Part shown: positions 7,257-14,446 of the stretch, piece after piece
How positions within the stretch are numbered: position 1 is the first letter of the stretch
Layout of the letters: each line of letters starts with the position of its first letter
DNA from: a virus
Length of the DNA: 21,311 nucleotides
Virus record (IMG/VR): IMGVR_UViG_3300008050_000390
Span: 1-21,311 of that record
Direction: 5' to 3' (one strand)
The notes under the pieces: model-generated
Told to the model about the DNA's origin: nothing
Seen by the model: the letters and a program-made list of their open reading frames with translations, nothing else
The model's database searches: none
Made by a program: the position numbers and the translations under genes

Positions 7257-7269
7257 TGTTTTAAAAACT

Positions 7270-7299
7270 ATATCTTTGTTAAAAAATTAACAAAGATAT
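7270..7299 (-). terminator. Hairpin terminator directly after the capsid stop codon (first of two)
   Basis: ATATCTTTGTTAA (7270-7282) pairs perfectly over 13 bases with 7287-7299 around a four-base loop, beginning seven bases after the capsid stop codon. On the minus strand the stem is followed by AGTTTTT. The stem is AT-rich, so it is probably weaker than the second hairpin; the pair together would partly separate capsid mRNA from the genes behind it. Confidence 0.65.
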
Positions 7300-7305
7300 T
7301 TAGAT

Positions 7306-8244
7306 TTACGCATTAATACCTTCCAAAGTTGCGTGATGGAGTGTGGACGCCATAACAAAAGCTTCATCTGAGTAAATATCAAACTCATCATATTGTGAGC
7401 TATTTTTACTCAAAGGAGTAACTGTTACGTCATTCATATAACCAACCCAGAACTCACTAGTATCTACGACAAATATATTTGTAGTATCACCAGTAGCTCC
7501 CAACTGATTTGTACCATCCCAGTAGTAGGTATTTAGTACATTGGTAGAAGCATAAACAGGTATATCATCATATGCCATAACCCTAAAACCACCATTTACT
7601 TCTACAGAATCAATAAATCTCTGTTGACTTTGCAATAGTGCGTTAATTTTTCTTCTACCTGATTTTGAAGTAACTATAACATCAGGTGAACCGGCACATG
7701 CATCAATAGTTTCATCCAACTTAGCTACAGTAAGAGCAGAACCACCAAGAGTAGTACCTTGTGCAATTCTCTGACTACCAGTAATCAAAGTATTCAAACC
7801 ATCAGGCTGATTAGAATTGGTAGTATTATTACCATAGAACATGGCATCTTCTTCCATATCTCTAAAGGCTCTACCTCTAGATTCAATTTCTTCTGCAACC
7901 AAATCCTTATAACTTCTACCAGCATCTTTTGCAAACCTAGTTACCTTACCTCTTGCAAGCAATGTTCTAAACTGAAATGTTACCCTAGAATATGCACCAC
8001 GATCAGTATCAGGTTCTGCTGTATCAGCTATCCATTGTGCAACTGTATTTCCTGCTGCTGCACTTCTTCTGTTTAGTAACCAAGAATCAGAATTTCTCTG
8101 TTTTCTAGGTATGTTCTGTCTAAGAGGATTCTTATACTCTATGATCTCTGATACCACTTTATCTACTTCTGGTTGAATAAGAACACCAGATGTACCAGCA
8201 TAATCAAGAGACCTCTTAATTTCTGACTGCCAATTTTTACTCAT
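7306..8244 (-). CDS. Major capsid protein (HK97 fold)
   Basis: The 312-residue protein has features of HK97-fold capsids: a helical N-arm (DYAGTSGVLIQPEVDKVVSE), an extended loop region with QWIADTAEPDTDRG, and a spine helix (SYKDLVAEEIESRGRAFRD). A P-domain segment follows (DVIVTSKSGRRKINALLQ...GFRVMAYDDIPVYAS). The C-terminal strand carries FWVGYMNDVTVTPLS. Length is in the usual 290-400 range. There is no long N-terminal delta domain, which fits a separate scaffold supplied by the preceding protease/scaffold gene. The start ATG 8244 has AAGGAG eight bases upstream, and two hairpins follow the stop, as often seen after capsid genes that need high expression. Confidence 0.92.
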   Translation of the reverse strand: MSKNWQSEIKRSLDYAGTSGVLIQPEVDKVVSEIIEYKNPLRQNIPRKQRNSDSWLLNRRSAAAGNTVAQWIADTAEPDTDRGAYSRVTFQFRTLLARGKVTRFAKDAGRSYKDLVAEEIESRGRAFRDMEEDAMFYGNNTTNSNQPDGLNTLITGSQRIAQGTTLGGSALTVAKLDETIDACAGSPDVIVTSKSGRRKINALLQSQQRFIDSVEVNGGFRVMAYDDIPVYASTNVLNTYYWDGTNQLGATGDTTNIFVVDTSEFWVGYMNDVTVTPLSKNSSQYDEFDIYSDEAFVMASTLHHATLEGINA

Positions 8245-8271
8245 AATTTTCTCCTTATTATTTAATTAAGT

Positions 8272-9009
8272 TTACTTTTTGTCTTCTTCAGCTAACTCTT
8301 CTTCAGCTAAATCAAACATATATCTCAATTTATCACCTGGATTTTGTATCTTACCCATCTTTTCAGATCTCGCAAGTTCCTTATCCTCTGACTTTGACTT
8401 CCTACTATCTTCTTTGTGTGCCTCTGAACCCACACCTTTTCTTATTGGAAGCGTAGTTTTAACTAAAGTAGATAGTGCCTCTAATGACCTTTGAAGTTCA
8501 GATATTTTAGTATCATCTTCTTCTTTAGCTTTAGCAACCTCTTCTTTAACTTCTTCTACTTCTTCTTTAGCTTTAGCTACTTCTACATCTACATCTTCTT
8601 TAGCCTTAGCTACTTCTTCTTTAGCTTCTTCTACTTCTTCTTTAGCTTTAGCTACTTCTTCTTCAGCTTTAGCTTTTGTAACTTCAGAAACAGATTTTGT
8701 AAATGCTTCAAGAGTTTCTTTTAGCTCATTAAAACTTGTAGACAAACACTCAGATACAGCCTTCTTTACATCATCTAGACTAATACCAGGGTTATCAACT
8801 TTTCCACGGGCTTCTTCATCTGTTGTACCTGTTAGAGCCATTGATGCTTTAAGAAAATCCAAAGCACCTCTAAGTGCATTAATCTGAACTTCTTTATCTT
8901 CAGTACTCAAAGCAGATTCTACAGATGAAATAAGAAGTTCAATCTGATAAGCATCTTTCTTTATGCTATCATCTTTACTTTTCTTTACCTTCTTTTCCTT
9001 AGTAGACAT
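8272..9009 (-). CDS. Putative scaffold protein from an internal in-frame start
   Basis: Inside the protease gene, codon 286 is an ATG (base 9009) preceded by TAAGGAGAATAGT, placing AAGGAG seven bases upstream. This is as good as the sites before the capsid and protease genes. Starting here gives a 245-residue protein (MSTKEKKVKKSKDD...) made of the coiled-coil scaffold part without the protease. This is the arrangement of phage lambda C and Nu3, where the scaffold is an in-frame C-terminal product of the protease gene. The site and frame are seen directly; expression is inferred. Confidence 0.65.
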   Translation of the reverse strand: MSTKEKKVKKSKDDSIKKDAYQIELLISSVESALSTEDKEVQINALRGALDFLKASMALTGTTDEEARGKVDNPGISLDDVKKAVSECLSTSFNELKETLEAFTKSVSEVTKAKAEEEVAKAKEEVEEAKEEVAKAKEDVDVEVAKAKEEVEEVKEEVAKAKEEDDTKISELQRSLEALSTLVKTTLPIRKGVGSEAHKEDSRKSKSEDKELARSEKMGKIQNPGDKLRYMFDLAEEELAEEDKK

Positions 9010-9864
9010 ACTATTCTCCTTATTAAATTGTTTACTTAACGACTTCTCAACATACCATGCTAACGTTCTAGAAGATGGATCTGCTGGAACCGTTACCAAT
9101 GATGTTTCAAATAACCTTATTTGGTTTACATATTGAACTACTTTATCTAAACCTTTAATAAATTTTTCTGTAAAATCTAAAGCAGTACCACTTACACTAA
9201 ACTTATTAAGTACACCTTCTTTGATTTTCTCCCAAATATCTGGAACTGTTTTAGAAATTAAAGCTTTTATCCATAAAGCTCTTTCCTCTGGTAGATATTT
9301 AACCTCTAATATCTTACCTATTTCTTTATCTCTATCATGATTATATAAAAGGGTAGTGTATTTTTTAAGGTCATTCTCAGCCCCCACTAATGCACTTTCT
9401 GAAATATATAAATCATCAACATCTAAGTCAGCAGTTGTTGCAATACCTTCTATAACACATTTACCACCCTCTTCTGCAAACCTACGTACTTCCAATAAAG
9501 AACTAAACTCGACACCTTTATTAACACTACCAATACTACCCAATTTTTCCTGTTTAGAAACTTTCTTTGGGTTACCTGTTGTACTATCTGTTGTACTTCT
9601 ATCTAGCTTTACTAGATAGTTTCTACCCCTAGTTTCAAATTCTTCTACAATTTCAGAATATTTATTTTCTAAATTTTCTTTACTGAACCCGTAAACAGGT
9701 TTACCAGTTCTTACTGCTGTCTCATAAAAGGATTTAACTATTGACTCCCTAAAAAGTAAATCTTCATCACTTAAAGTATTAAGTTCAACATCAATACTTA
9801 AGTCAAATACATCAGGTCTATCATCAGTACCTTCTCCCTTTAAAAAATCTTTCTTTATTCCCAT
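8272..9864 (-). CDS. Prohead maturation protease fused to coiled-coil scaffold domain
   Basis: Residues about 133-275 form an HK97-type (U35) prohead protease: His176 in LLYNHDRDKEIGK, Ser223 in NKFSVSG and Glu253 in LFETSLVTVPADP fit the His-Ser-Glu triad and its usual spacing. A charged N-terminal region of about 130 residues precedes it. From residue 286 the protein becomes a Lys/Glu-rich scaffold with a long coiled coil, including imperfect repeats of AKAKEEVEEAKEEV at about 399-452. Total length (530) is more than twice a plain protease. It lies between the PAPS-reductase-like and capsid genes, the standard protease position. The protease should process capsid and scaffold during head maturation. 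An internal start at residue 286 would give the scaffold alone. Confidence 0.85.
   Translation of the reverse strand: MGIKKDFLKGEGTDDRPDVFDLSIDVELNTLSDEDLLFRESIVKSFYETAVRTGKPVYGFSKENLENKYSEIVEEFETRGRNYLVKLDRSTTDSTTGNPKKVSKQEKLGSIGSVNKGVEFSSLLEVRRFAEEGGKCVIEGIATTADLDVDDLYISESALVGAENDLKKYTTLLYNHDRDKEIGKILEVKYLPEERALWIKALISKTVPDIWEKIKEGVLNKFSVSGTALDFTEKFIKGLDKVVQYVNQIRLFETSLVTVPADPSSRTLAWYVEKSLSKQFNKENSMSTKEKKVKKSKDDSIKKDAYQIELLISSVESALSTEDKEVQINALRGALDFLKASMALTGTTDEEARGKVDNPGISLDDVKKAVSECLSTSFNELKETLEAFTKSVSEVTKAKAEEEVAKAKEEVEEAKEEVAKAKEDVDVEVAKAKEEVEEVKEEVAKAKEEDDTKISELQRSLEALSTLVKTTLPIRKGVGSEAHKEDSRKSKSEDKELARSEKMGKIQNPGDKLRYMFDLAEEELAEEDKK
8514..8672 (-). repeat. Imperfect coding repeats in the scaffold coiled coil
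   Basis: This stretch encodes several copies of units like EEVAKAKEEV and EEVEEAKEEV in the scaffold domain. The DNA alternates short TCTTTAGCTTTAGCTACTTC-like blocks with slight variants. Copy number could vary by slippage without breaking frame because the units are multiples of three bases. Confidence 0.7.
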
Positions 9865-9866
9865 AA

Positions 9867-10775
9867 CTATTTCCTCTTTCTTTTATTTAAACCTTTTTTT
9901 GGTTCAATTGGAACATTTATATATTCCAAAATTTCTTTCATGCCTAGCTTCTCCATACAAAACTTATATAATTTTGGGTGTGTACTATACATAATTTGAA
10001 ATTTATTTTGAACAGGGTGTTTATCTAAATGTGCACCAAAGGCACAATACACACAACCAGTCCTACTAAACCCTTTATCATAAATCTTAGAATACTCTAA
10101 ATTTTCTTTTTTTATATACTTCCATATATCTTCTTCTAACCAAAACATTAAAGGTCTAGACTGCTTTTTACCGCTACCTTTATTACAACCATCTTTACTG
10201 TAACTTTGTTGTCTTAAAAGAGATTCACTTGCCATAACACCTATATAAGGTGTTCTACCATTTTTTTGATAAACAGTAAAAGGTCTTTTCTTCATAACCT
10301 CACAACATTTATCAGATATTTTAAATGGTGCATCAATTAAATATTGCCACTTTTTACTAATTGTACCAGATTTATTTTTTCCTATACCATTTAAGCGTCT
10401 ATCTATACTATCTTCACAAACACCCCGTTGAATCTCACCTATAAATTGAGCTTGTTCTTTAGAAATAATAGGAAACCCATATCTTTCTAATACCATCTTA
10501 AAATTCATTTTAGGTTTAATCCACTCAATATTAGGAACAGTCTTTATAAATTCCCTTACTTCAGGAAATTCTAATCCAGTATCACAAAATACACCTGGTA
10601 CTTTAGGATACAAAGACCTCACTAAGTGTAATAAAACTGTACTATCTTTACCACCAGAAAAAGCAATATAAACTTTACCATGACATCTATTATACCATTC
10701 TCTTATTCTTTCCTTTGACATAGCTATTTTCAAATCAAGAGAATATTTTTGTCTTGTTTTTAAGTCAAATGACAT
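9867..10775 (-). CDS. PAPS reductase-family (PP-loop) protein with four-cysteine motif
   Basis: Residues 40-45, SGGKDS, are the PP-loop that binds adenine nucleotide pyrophosphate in CysH-like and tRNA-thiolation enzymes. DTGLEFPEV (65-73) is the second conserved block of the PAPS reductase family. Cys157-Cys158 and Cys241-x2-Cys244 reproduce the CC...CxxC pattern of APS reductases, which bind a [4Fe-4S] cluster, so a cluster is plausible. The 302-residue length is normal. The gene is wedged between portal and protease genes (2- and 8-base gaps) rather than in a metabolic cluster. Related phage genes are common but mostly untested. Roles to consider are sulfur chemistry on nucleic acid (as for DndC), redox or thiolation activity, or host sulfur metabolism. 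Confidence 0.85.
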   Translation of the reverse strand: MSFDLKTRQKYSLDLKIAMSKERIREWYNRCHGKVYIAFSGGKDSTVLLHLVRSLYPKVPGVFCDTGLEFPEVREFIKTVPNIEWIKPKMNFKMVLERYGFPIISKEQAQFIGEIQRGVCEDSIDRRLNGIGKNKSGTISKKWQYLIDAPFKISDKCCEVMKKRPFTVYQKNGRTPYIGVMASESLLRQQSYSKDGCNKGSGKKQSRPLMFWLEEDIWKYIKKENLEYSKIYDKGFSRTGCVYCAFGAHLDKHPVQNKFQIMYSTHPKLYKFCMEKLGMKEILEYINVPIEPKKGLNKRKRK

Positions 10776-10783
10776 AAGTTATT

Positions 10784-12253
10784 TTAAGCTTTCTTTTTAG
10801 GTGCATCAATTATATCATCACTATTTTCATTAGAAATACTATTATTTTCTAATTCTGTAGGATTTGCATTAGATACCTCATTACTTGTAGTACCTGATCC
10901 TGCTCCACCATCATCATCTAATACTAAATATTGATTACCTACTCTTACAGCTAACCTATCACCACCTGGAACTGGGTCGAAATTTAACGCTTTTCTTGCT
11001 TCATTTTTAGTTATGATACCTGCATCAGACATCTCACGTGCTGTACTTGCATCAACTACAGGTTCTAATACAAAACTTATTGTTGTATCAGGATATATTT
11101 CACTAATTAATTCTTGATTTATTTTATTTGTAATTAAATTAACAAGAGGTCTAAATAACTTAGATCTACCAGTTTTAAATAACCTATCTACTGTGGCGCG
11201 AGTTAAACCATTTGCGTCACCTAGGTCGGCTGAACTAACACCAAAATTCTTATTTACAGTTTGTTCAATTATCAAAGTAAGCTCTGCTAATTGCATTTCT
11301 CTAAATGGTCTTGTAAACGATACCCAACCAGCACTACCCACATTATCTATAACATTGATTTTTTTCTTACCACTTTCACCACGATTAGCTTCAAATTGTG
11401 CTTTTGCTCTTTCATAAGCTTTTCTACCTATTGTTTCTAAATGTAAAATACCAGGTGGGATCTCATCATCAACAAAATGCTTGGCTATAGATTTAGAAGA
11501 GAACATTAAAGCTGATATCTCATCTATAATAGTTTCTATTATAGGTGTACCATAACTTGAATAACTTCTTGGAAACTGTCTAACCCAAATTAAATCATCT
11601 ACATCATGTGATATAGAAGATTTAACTCTACCAGCTTTATCAACTAAGTCCTGTTTAAAATAACATATATAAGAACGAGTAGAATCTAATATAGGTCTAA
11701 ACTGTGAAGCATCTCTTACATAGATTTCTACTATGTTACCATTTATATTTCTAACCTTTTCAATAATAGCTTGATCTAATACCAATAAATCAATAAGAAA
11801 GGAATGAAATAGAGTTGGCCATATCTCTTTTGATATATTAGGTCTACCTATAAAATCTTCTACAACAGATTTACCTGGACCTTCTACCTTTATAGGTAAA
11901 TGTGCTATTTCTTTTACTATACTATCAATAGCTGGTCTTACATGAGATGATCTACGATATATTTCTCTTAAAGTATCAAAAGACAATAAAGAATCTCTTT
12001 TTATATCGCTAGGTGAATATGACCAAGACTCAGAACTGGAAGAATGATCATCTCTCCAACCACGTTTAACTGAAAATCCGTTACCATCTATTAAATTTTC
12101 AGATAATCTTATTGTTTTTTCATCTACAACCTCTGCTGAATAATTCTTTACAGCTTCAAGAGCATCACCAAATCCCATAGATATCTTTTTACCATCGTAA
12201 TCTAAAACCTGAAAGCCGTTATTATTTTCTTTTACTTTATTTTTTCTTGCCAT
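10784..12253 (-). CDS. Portal protein
   Basis: This 489-residue protein lies directly after the large terminase gene. It contains the portal-type N-terminal stretch TLREIYRRSSHVRPAIDSIV with the following KEIAHLPIKVEGP strand, a mid-protein FPRSYSSYGTPIIETIIDEI segment and the NFGVSSADLG and RATVDRLF segments of the stem/clip region of HK97/SPP1-type portals. The C-terminal 50 residues are Asn/Ser/Asp-rich and probably disordered. A dodecamer of this protein would form the DNA channel at one capsid vertex and bind the terminase. The start ATG 12253 has AAGGA eight bases upstream. Confidence 0.85.
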   Translation of the reverse strand: MARKNKVKENNNGFQVLDYDGKKISMGFGDALEAVKNYSAEVVDEKTIRLSENLIDGNGFSVKRGWRDDHSSSSESWSYSPSDIKRDSLLSFDTLREIYRRSSHVRPAIDSIVKEIAHLPIKVEGPGKSVVEDFIGRPNISKEIWPTLFHSFLIDLLVLDQAIIEKVRNINGNIVEIYVRDASQFRPILDSTRSYICYFKQDLVDKAGRVKSSISHDVDDLIWVRQFPRSYSSYGTPIIETIIDEISALMFSSKSIAKHFVDDEIPPGILHLETIGRKAYERAKAQFEANRGESGKKKINVIDNVGSAGWVSFTRPFREMQLAELTLIIEQTVNKNFGVSSADLGDANGLTRATVDRLFKTGRSKLFRPLVNLITNKINQELISEIYPDTTISFVLEPVVDASTAREMSDAGIITKNEARKALNFDPVPGGDRLAVRVGNQYLVLDDDGGAGSGTTSNEVSNANPTELENNSISNENSDDIIDAPKKKA

Positions 12254-12266
12254 ATATAATTCCTTT

Positions 12267-13757
12267 TTAACCTATAGACCAACTAGCAAAACCACCTTTA
12301 CCACTAATACCTTCACTTGAATATTTTTTACTACCTTGTACTGCCAGATAACTAGCTAAAACTGTATCAGTATACGTACCATAAGGGTATTGTAATAATT
12401 CTTCTATCCATATGCAAATAGAGCAACCACAACCTTTTTCTACATCCCAATCAAATTCACCTTCTTCAAGTGGAATCATCCATCTACCATTCTGAAAATC
12501 CGTAGCCATTGCAGGTACACCAAAATCAAGACTTCTTTTTTGATTAGCACCTGTTGTAAATGGTTCAATATTCATATCAACACCTTCTAGATCTTCTAAC
12601 CAATCTATAATAGCTTGTTGATAAAAATTATTTTCTACAACAGCAGCTATAGGCTGTGTCTCATTATACATATCTATTAATTCTCTTGCTGTATCAGGAG
12701 AAGAATATTTACCTCTTCTTATTTCTATAGGGTATCTTCTCTTCTTTTCTTCATCAAAAGCCAAACAAAATAATACAGTATACTTAGCACTACTTTTTTG
12801 ACCTATAGCCAAATCGACACCTATAAATTTTTCTTTATCATCATGATAAGGAATTTCACTTCTTGGAAAACAACAAGCTCGGATATGTTCTTTACTAAAT
12901 GTCTTATCAAACTCAGACATCATCAATCCACGAAATGCAGGATTAAAGTAGTTTGCACCTCTAAATTTAAATTCTTCTATTAAAGCATCCTTTGGCCACC
13001 TTTCAGGCCATACAGGTGTAAATTTTTCATCTATAGCATACTTATAGGATTTAACTTTAGGTGTTTTTAATAACTTTGCAGTTAAATCATCTTTATGCCA
13101 AGGTGTTGCAACATATATAATTCTAGATTCAGGACCACTACGGATATCCATCCAATTACCAAAAAATGCATCTATTACTTGATGACGCATACTAGGGTTG
13201 AGTATAGCATTTTTAAAACTAACAACATCATCAAAGATGACCAAATCAGCTTTACCACCAGTAGCAGATGCTAATACACCACAAGCCTCTATAGATGAAT
13301 CTTTACGAACTTGAGAACCTGCCAATCTAATTTTTGATGCTGACCATAATAAAGCACCTTTATCTGTTATATCTGGAAATATATCATGGTACTTACCACC
13401 CTCTTTAGTTATATGACCTTTAATTTCTGATAGTATCTTACATGATAAATCATCAGAATGGCTTATAATCTTTATTCTTAAATCTTTATTATTACCTAAT
13501 TCCCATAAACATCTTTCTACTGAAATAGAAGTAGTCTTACGGTGGTCTTTAGGTGAAGTTATAACAACAAACCTGTTTTCTGTTATCTTATCATGCCATT
13601 CCTTGTGCATAGAAGATAAAGGAAACTCAAAGTCAGTAGCCATATATTGAGAAAATATAAAAGGGTCTTTTCTAGCAGCCTTTTTAATCTTCTCCAGGTT
13701 CAATAAGAGCAATTGCTCTTGTTGTTTCCTTAATTCGTTTTGATAGTTCGTCATCAT
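12267..13757 (-). CDS. Terminase large subunit (packaging ATPase and nuclease)
   Basis: The N-terminal ATPase has a Walker A-like loop SPKDHRKTT (68-76), Walker B DLVIFDD (171-177) and a coupling motif YVATPWHKDDL (215-225). The C-terminal RNase H-like nuclease has the expected acidic residues: Asp315 in FIGVDLAIG, Glu375 in VVENNFYQ and Asp464 in TYTDTVLASYL. Length (496) is typical. The start ATG 13757 has AAGG five bases upstream and lies 74 bases inside the small-terminase gene; no good start lies after that gene's stop, so the long overlap appears real. A CGCSIC cluster (442-447) near the end of the nuclease domain could bind metal but is not a standard terminase feature. Portal follows 13 bases downstream. 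Confidence 0.92.
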   Translation of the reverse strand: MMTNYQNELRKQQEQLLLLNLEKIKKAARKDPFIFSQYMATDFEFPLSSMHKEWHDKITENRFVVITSPKDHRKTTSISVERCLWELGNNKDLRIKIISHSDDLSCKILSEIKGHITKEGGKYHDIFPDITDKGALLWSASKIRLAGSQVRKDSSIEACGVLASATGGKADLVIFDDVVSFKNAILNPSMRHQVIDAFFGNWMDIRSGPESRIIYVATPWHKDDLTAKLLKTPKVKSYKYAIDEKFTPVWPERWPKDALIEEFKFRGANYFNPAFRGLMMSEFDKTFSKEHIRACCFPRSEIPYHDDKEKFIGVDLAIGQKSSAKYTVLFCLAFDEEKKRRYPIEIRRGKYSSPDTARELIDMYNETQPIAAVVENNFYQQAIIDWLEDLEGVDMNIEPFTTGANQKRSLDFGVPAMATDFQNGRWMIPLEEGEFDWDVEKGCGCSICIWIEELLQYPYGTYTDTVLASYLAVQGSKKYSSEGISGKGGFASWSIG

Positions 13758-14178
13758 CTAAACCTTGTACTTCTACACTAACTGTTTTTTCAGTTCTTAC
13801 AGTAGGTTGTCCTAAAAGTAAACGTTTTTGCTCAGTAGTAAATCTTAGAGTACTTATTATTTCATTCCAAGTAGTAGGCTCTACTTCACCAGTATATATC
13901 TTTTCTGTTACTATATTTTCAAGTTCTCTCAACATACCTAAAGTTACTTCATCTTTTTCTAATATAGCAACATTTTCTGAAGTTTCTTTAAGCGTTAGTT
14001 TTGTTTTTAGTAAATTTTGTAGTTGAAATGTTTTATCTTCCCATTCATCTTCTTTCTTCCATATAGTAATTAATGATGGGGATACACCTAGTTCTTCAGC
14101 TACTTTACTTAAATTACCGTATTTACGATAAAGTTTAAACGCTTGTTTTCTCTTTTCTACCTGTTTTGGTCTACCCAT
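13684..14178 (-). CDS. Terminase small subunit
   Basis: Residues 1-50 begin MGRPKQVEKRKQAFKLYRKY and include an HTH (NLSKVAEELGVSPSLITIWKK), the DNA-recognition domain of many small terminases. A helical middle and an acidic C-terminus follow, the usual layout for the oligomerisation and large-subunit-binding parts. Length is 164 residues. It is immediately upstream of, and overlaps, the large terminase gene. ATG 14178 has no purine-rich site before it but lies nine bases after the -10 box of a sigma70-type promoter, so its mRNA may start two or three bases before the ATG. No later start is plausible because the HTH begins close to residue 8. Confidence 0.82.
   Translation of the reverse strand: MGRPKQVEKRKQAFKLYRKYGNLSKVAEELGVSPSLITIWKKEDEWEDKTFQLQNLLKTKLTLKETSENVAILEKDEVTLGMLRELENIVTEKIYTGEVEPTTWNEIISTLRFTTEQKRLLLGQPTVRTEKTVSVEVQGLDDDELSKRIKETTRAIALIEPGED
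13701..13724. repeat. Near-perfect palindrome in the small/large terminase overlap
   Basis: AAGAGCAATTGCTCTT (13705-13720) is a perfect 16-base palindrome, extended to 24 bases with one mismatch. It lies in the overlap of the two terminase genes, close to the 3' end of the small-subunit gene. In RNA it could form a hairpin with an AAUU loop. It could be a protein-binding or packaging site, or a fold that modulates large-subunit translation. Confidence 0.5.
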
Positions 14179-14187
14179 ATTAGCAAG

Positions 14188-14216
14188 AATGTACCATAAA
14201 ATTAATTATGTGTCAA
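14188..14216 (-). promoter_or_regulatory. Late promoter for the terminase-head operon
   Basis: The minus strand carries TTGACA (14211-14216), exactly 17 bases, then TACATT (14188-14193, 4 of 6 against TATAAT). It follows the terminator that closes the replication operon and precedes the small terminase gene. Transcription would start around 14180-14182, two to four bases before the start codon. Confidence 0.7.
14195..14210. promoter_or_regulatory. Possible operator inside the late promoter
   Basis: CATAA (14195-14199) and TTATG (14206-14210) form a dyad with a six-base AATTAA centre, lying entirely between the -35 and -10 boxes of the late promoter. A repressor or activator dimer bound here would control the late genes. 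The half sites are short and AT-rich, so chance is possible. Confidence 0.3.
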
Positions 14217-14237
14217 CAAGTATTACCACATAGGAAC

Positions 14238-14280
14238 ATAAAAAAACCCTACAATGTTAACCATCTAACATTGTAGGGTT
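14238..14280 (-). terminator. Strong terminator of the replication operon
   Basis: The arms AACCCTACAATGTTA (14245-14259) and its perfect complement (14266-14280) form a 15-bp stem with a six-base loop. On the minus strand it runs directly into seven or more T residues (bases 14246-14240). This is a textbook factor-independent terminator, placed after the RecA-like gene and before the late promoter. Confidence 0.9.
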
Positions 14281-14345
14281 ACGGAGGATACTTAAAACAT
14301 GAGAATAAAAAGCGAAAGTAAAAATAAAATAAAAATATAAATTAC

Positions 14346-14368
14346 TATGTACCCTCACTAAAAGACAA
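14346..14368 (+). promoter_or_regulatory. Sequence resembling a phage T3 RNA polymerase promoter
   Basis: The plus strand contains ACCCTCACTAAA (14351-14362), identical to the core of the T3 phage promoter, and 16 of 23 positions match the full T3 consensus. It would point right, against all genes of the window, into the RecA-like gene. The initiating GGG is replaced by AGA. No T7/T3-type RNA polymerase gene is in the window, so this is a sequence match only. Confidence 0.3.
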
Positions 14369-14395
14369 AAGAGTTACAGCTCTTCTGCCTTCGAT

Positions 14396-14446
14396 ACCAC
14401 AATAAAAGAGACAACACGCGAATATATACAACCTATTTATTGTGGT
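14396..14446. repeat. Perfect 11-bp inverted repeat with 29-base loop
   Basis: ACCACAATAAA (14396-14406) and TTTATTGTGGT (14436-14446) are perfect complements. The stem starts a few bases after the RecA-like stop codon. With the terminator downstream, it makes this 3' region unusually structured; the long loop contains CGCG in an otherwise AT-rich stretch. Confidence 0.65.

Noticed and set aside
7759-8076. Cys/Ser-rich 105-codon plus-strand ORF
   Set aside because: It is antisense to the well-supported capsid gene, with no ribosome binding site or neighbours on that strand.
8521-8660. CRISPR-like or tandem DNA repeat
   Set aside because: The repetition is in frame and explained by the coiled-coil coding sequence; there are no unique spacers.
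8491-8724. Plus-strand ORF encoding a Phe/Ser/Tyr-only protein
   Set aside because: It is the complement of the Lys/Glu repeat DNA of the scaffold coiled coil.
9867-10775. DndC-type DNA phosphorothioation system
   Set aside because: No other dnd gene is present in the window, and the PP-loop and cysteine motifs fit the wider PAPS/APS reductase family equally well.
14299-14340. 13-codon plus-strand ORF behind GGAGG
   Set aside because: It is very short, Lys/Ile-only in character, and has no promoter or conservation evidence; the GGAGG lies next to the terminator stem.
14345-14410. tRNA-like stretch on the minus strand with CTGTAAC resembling a tRNA-Tyr anticodon loop
   Set aside because: The 5-bp anticodon stem does not pair around a seven-base loop, and there is no T-arm or acceptor stem in the right place.
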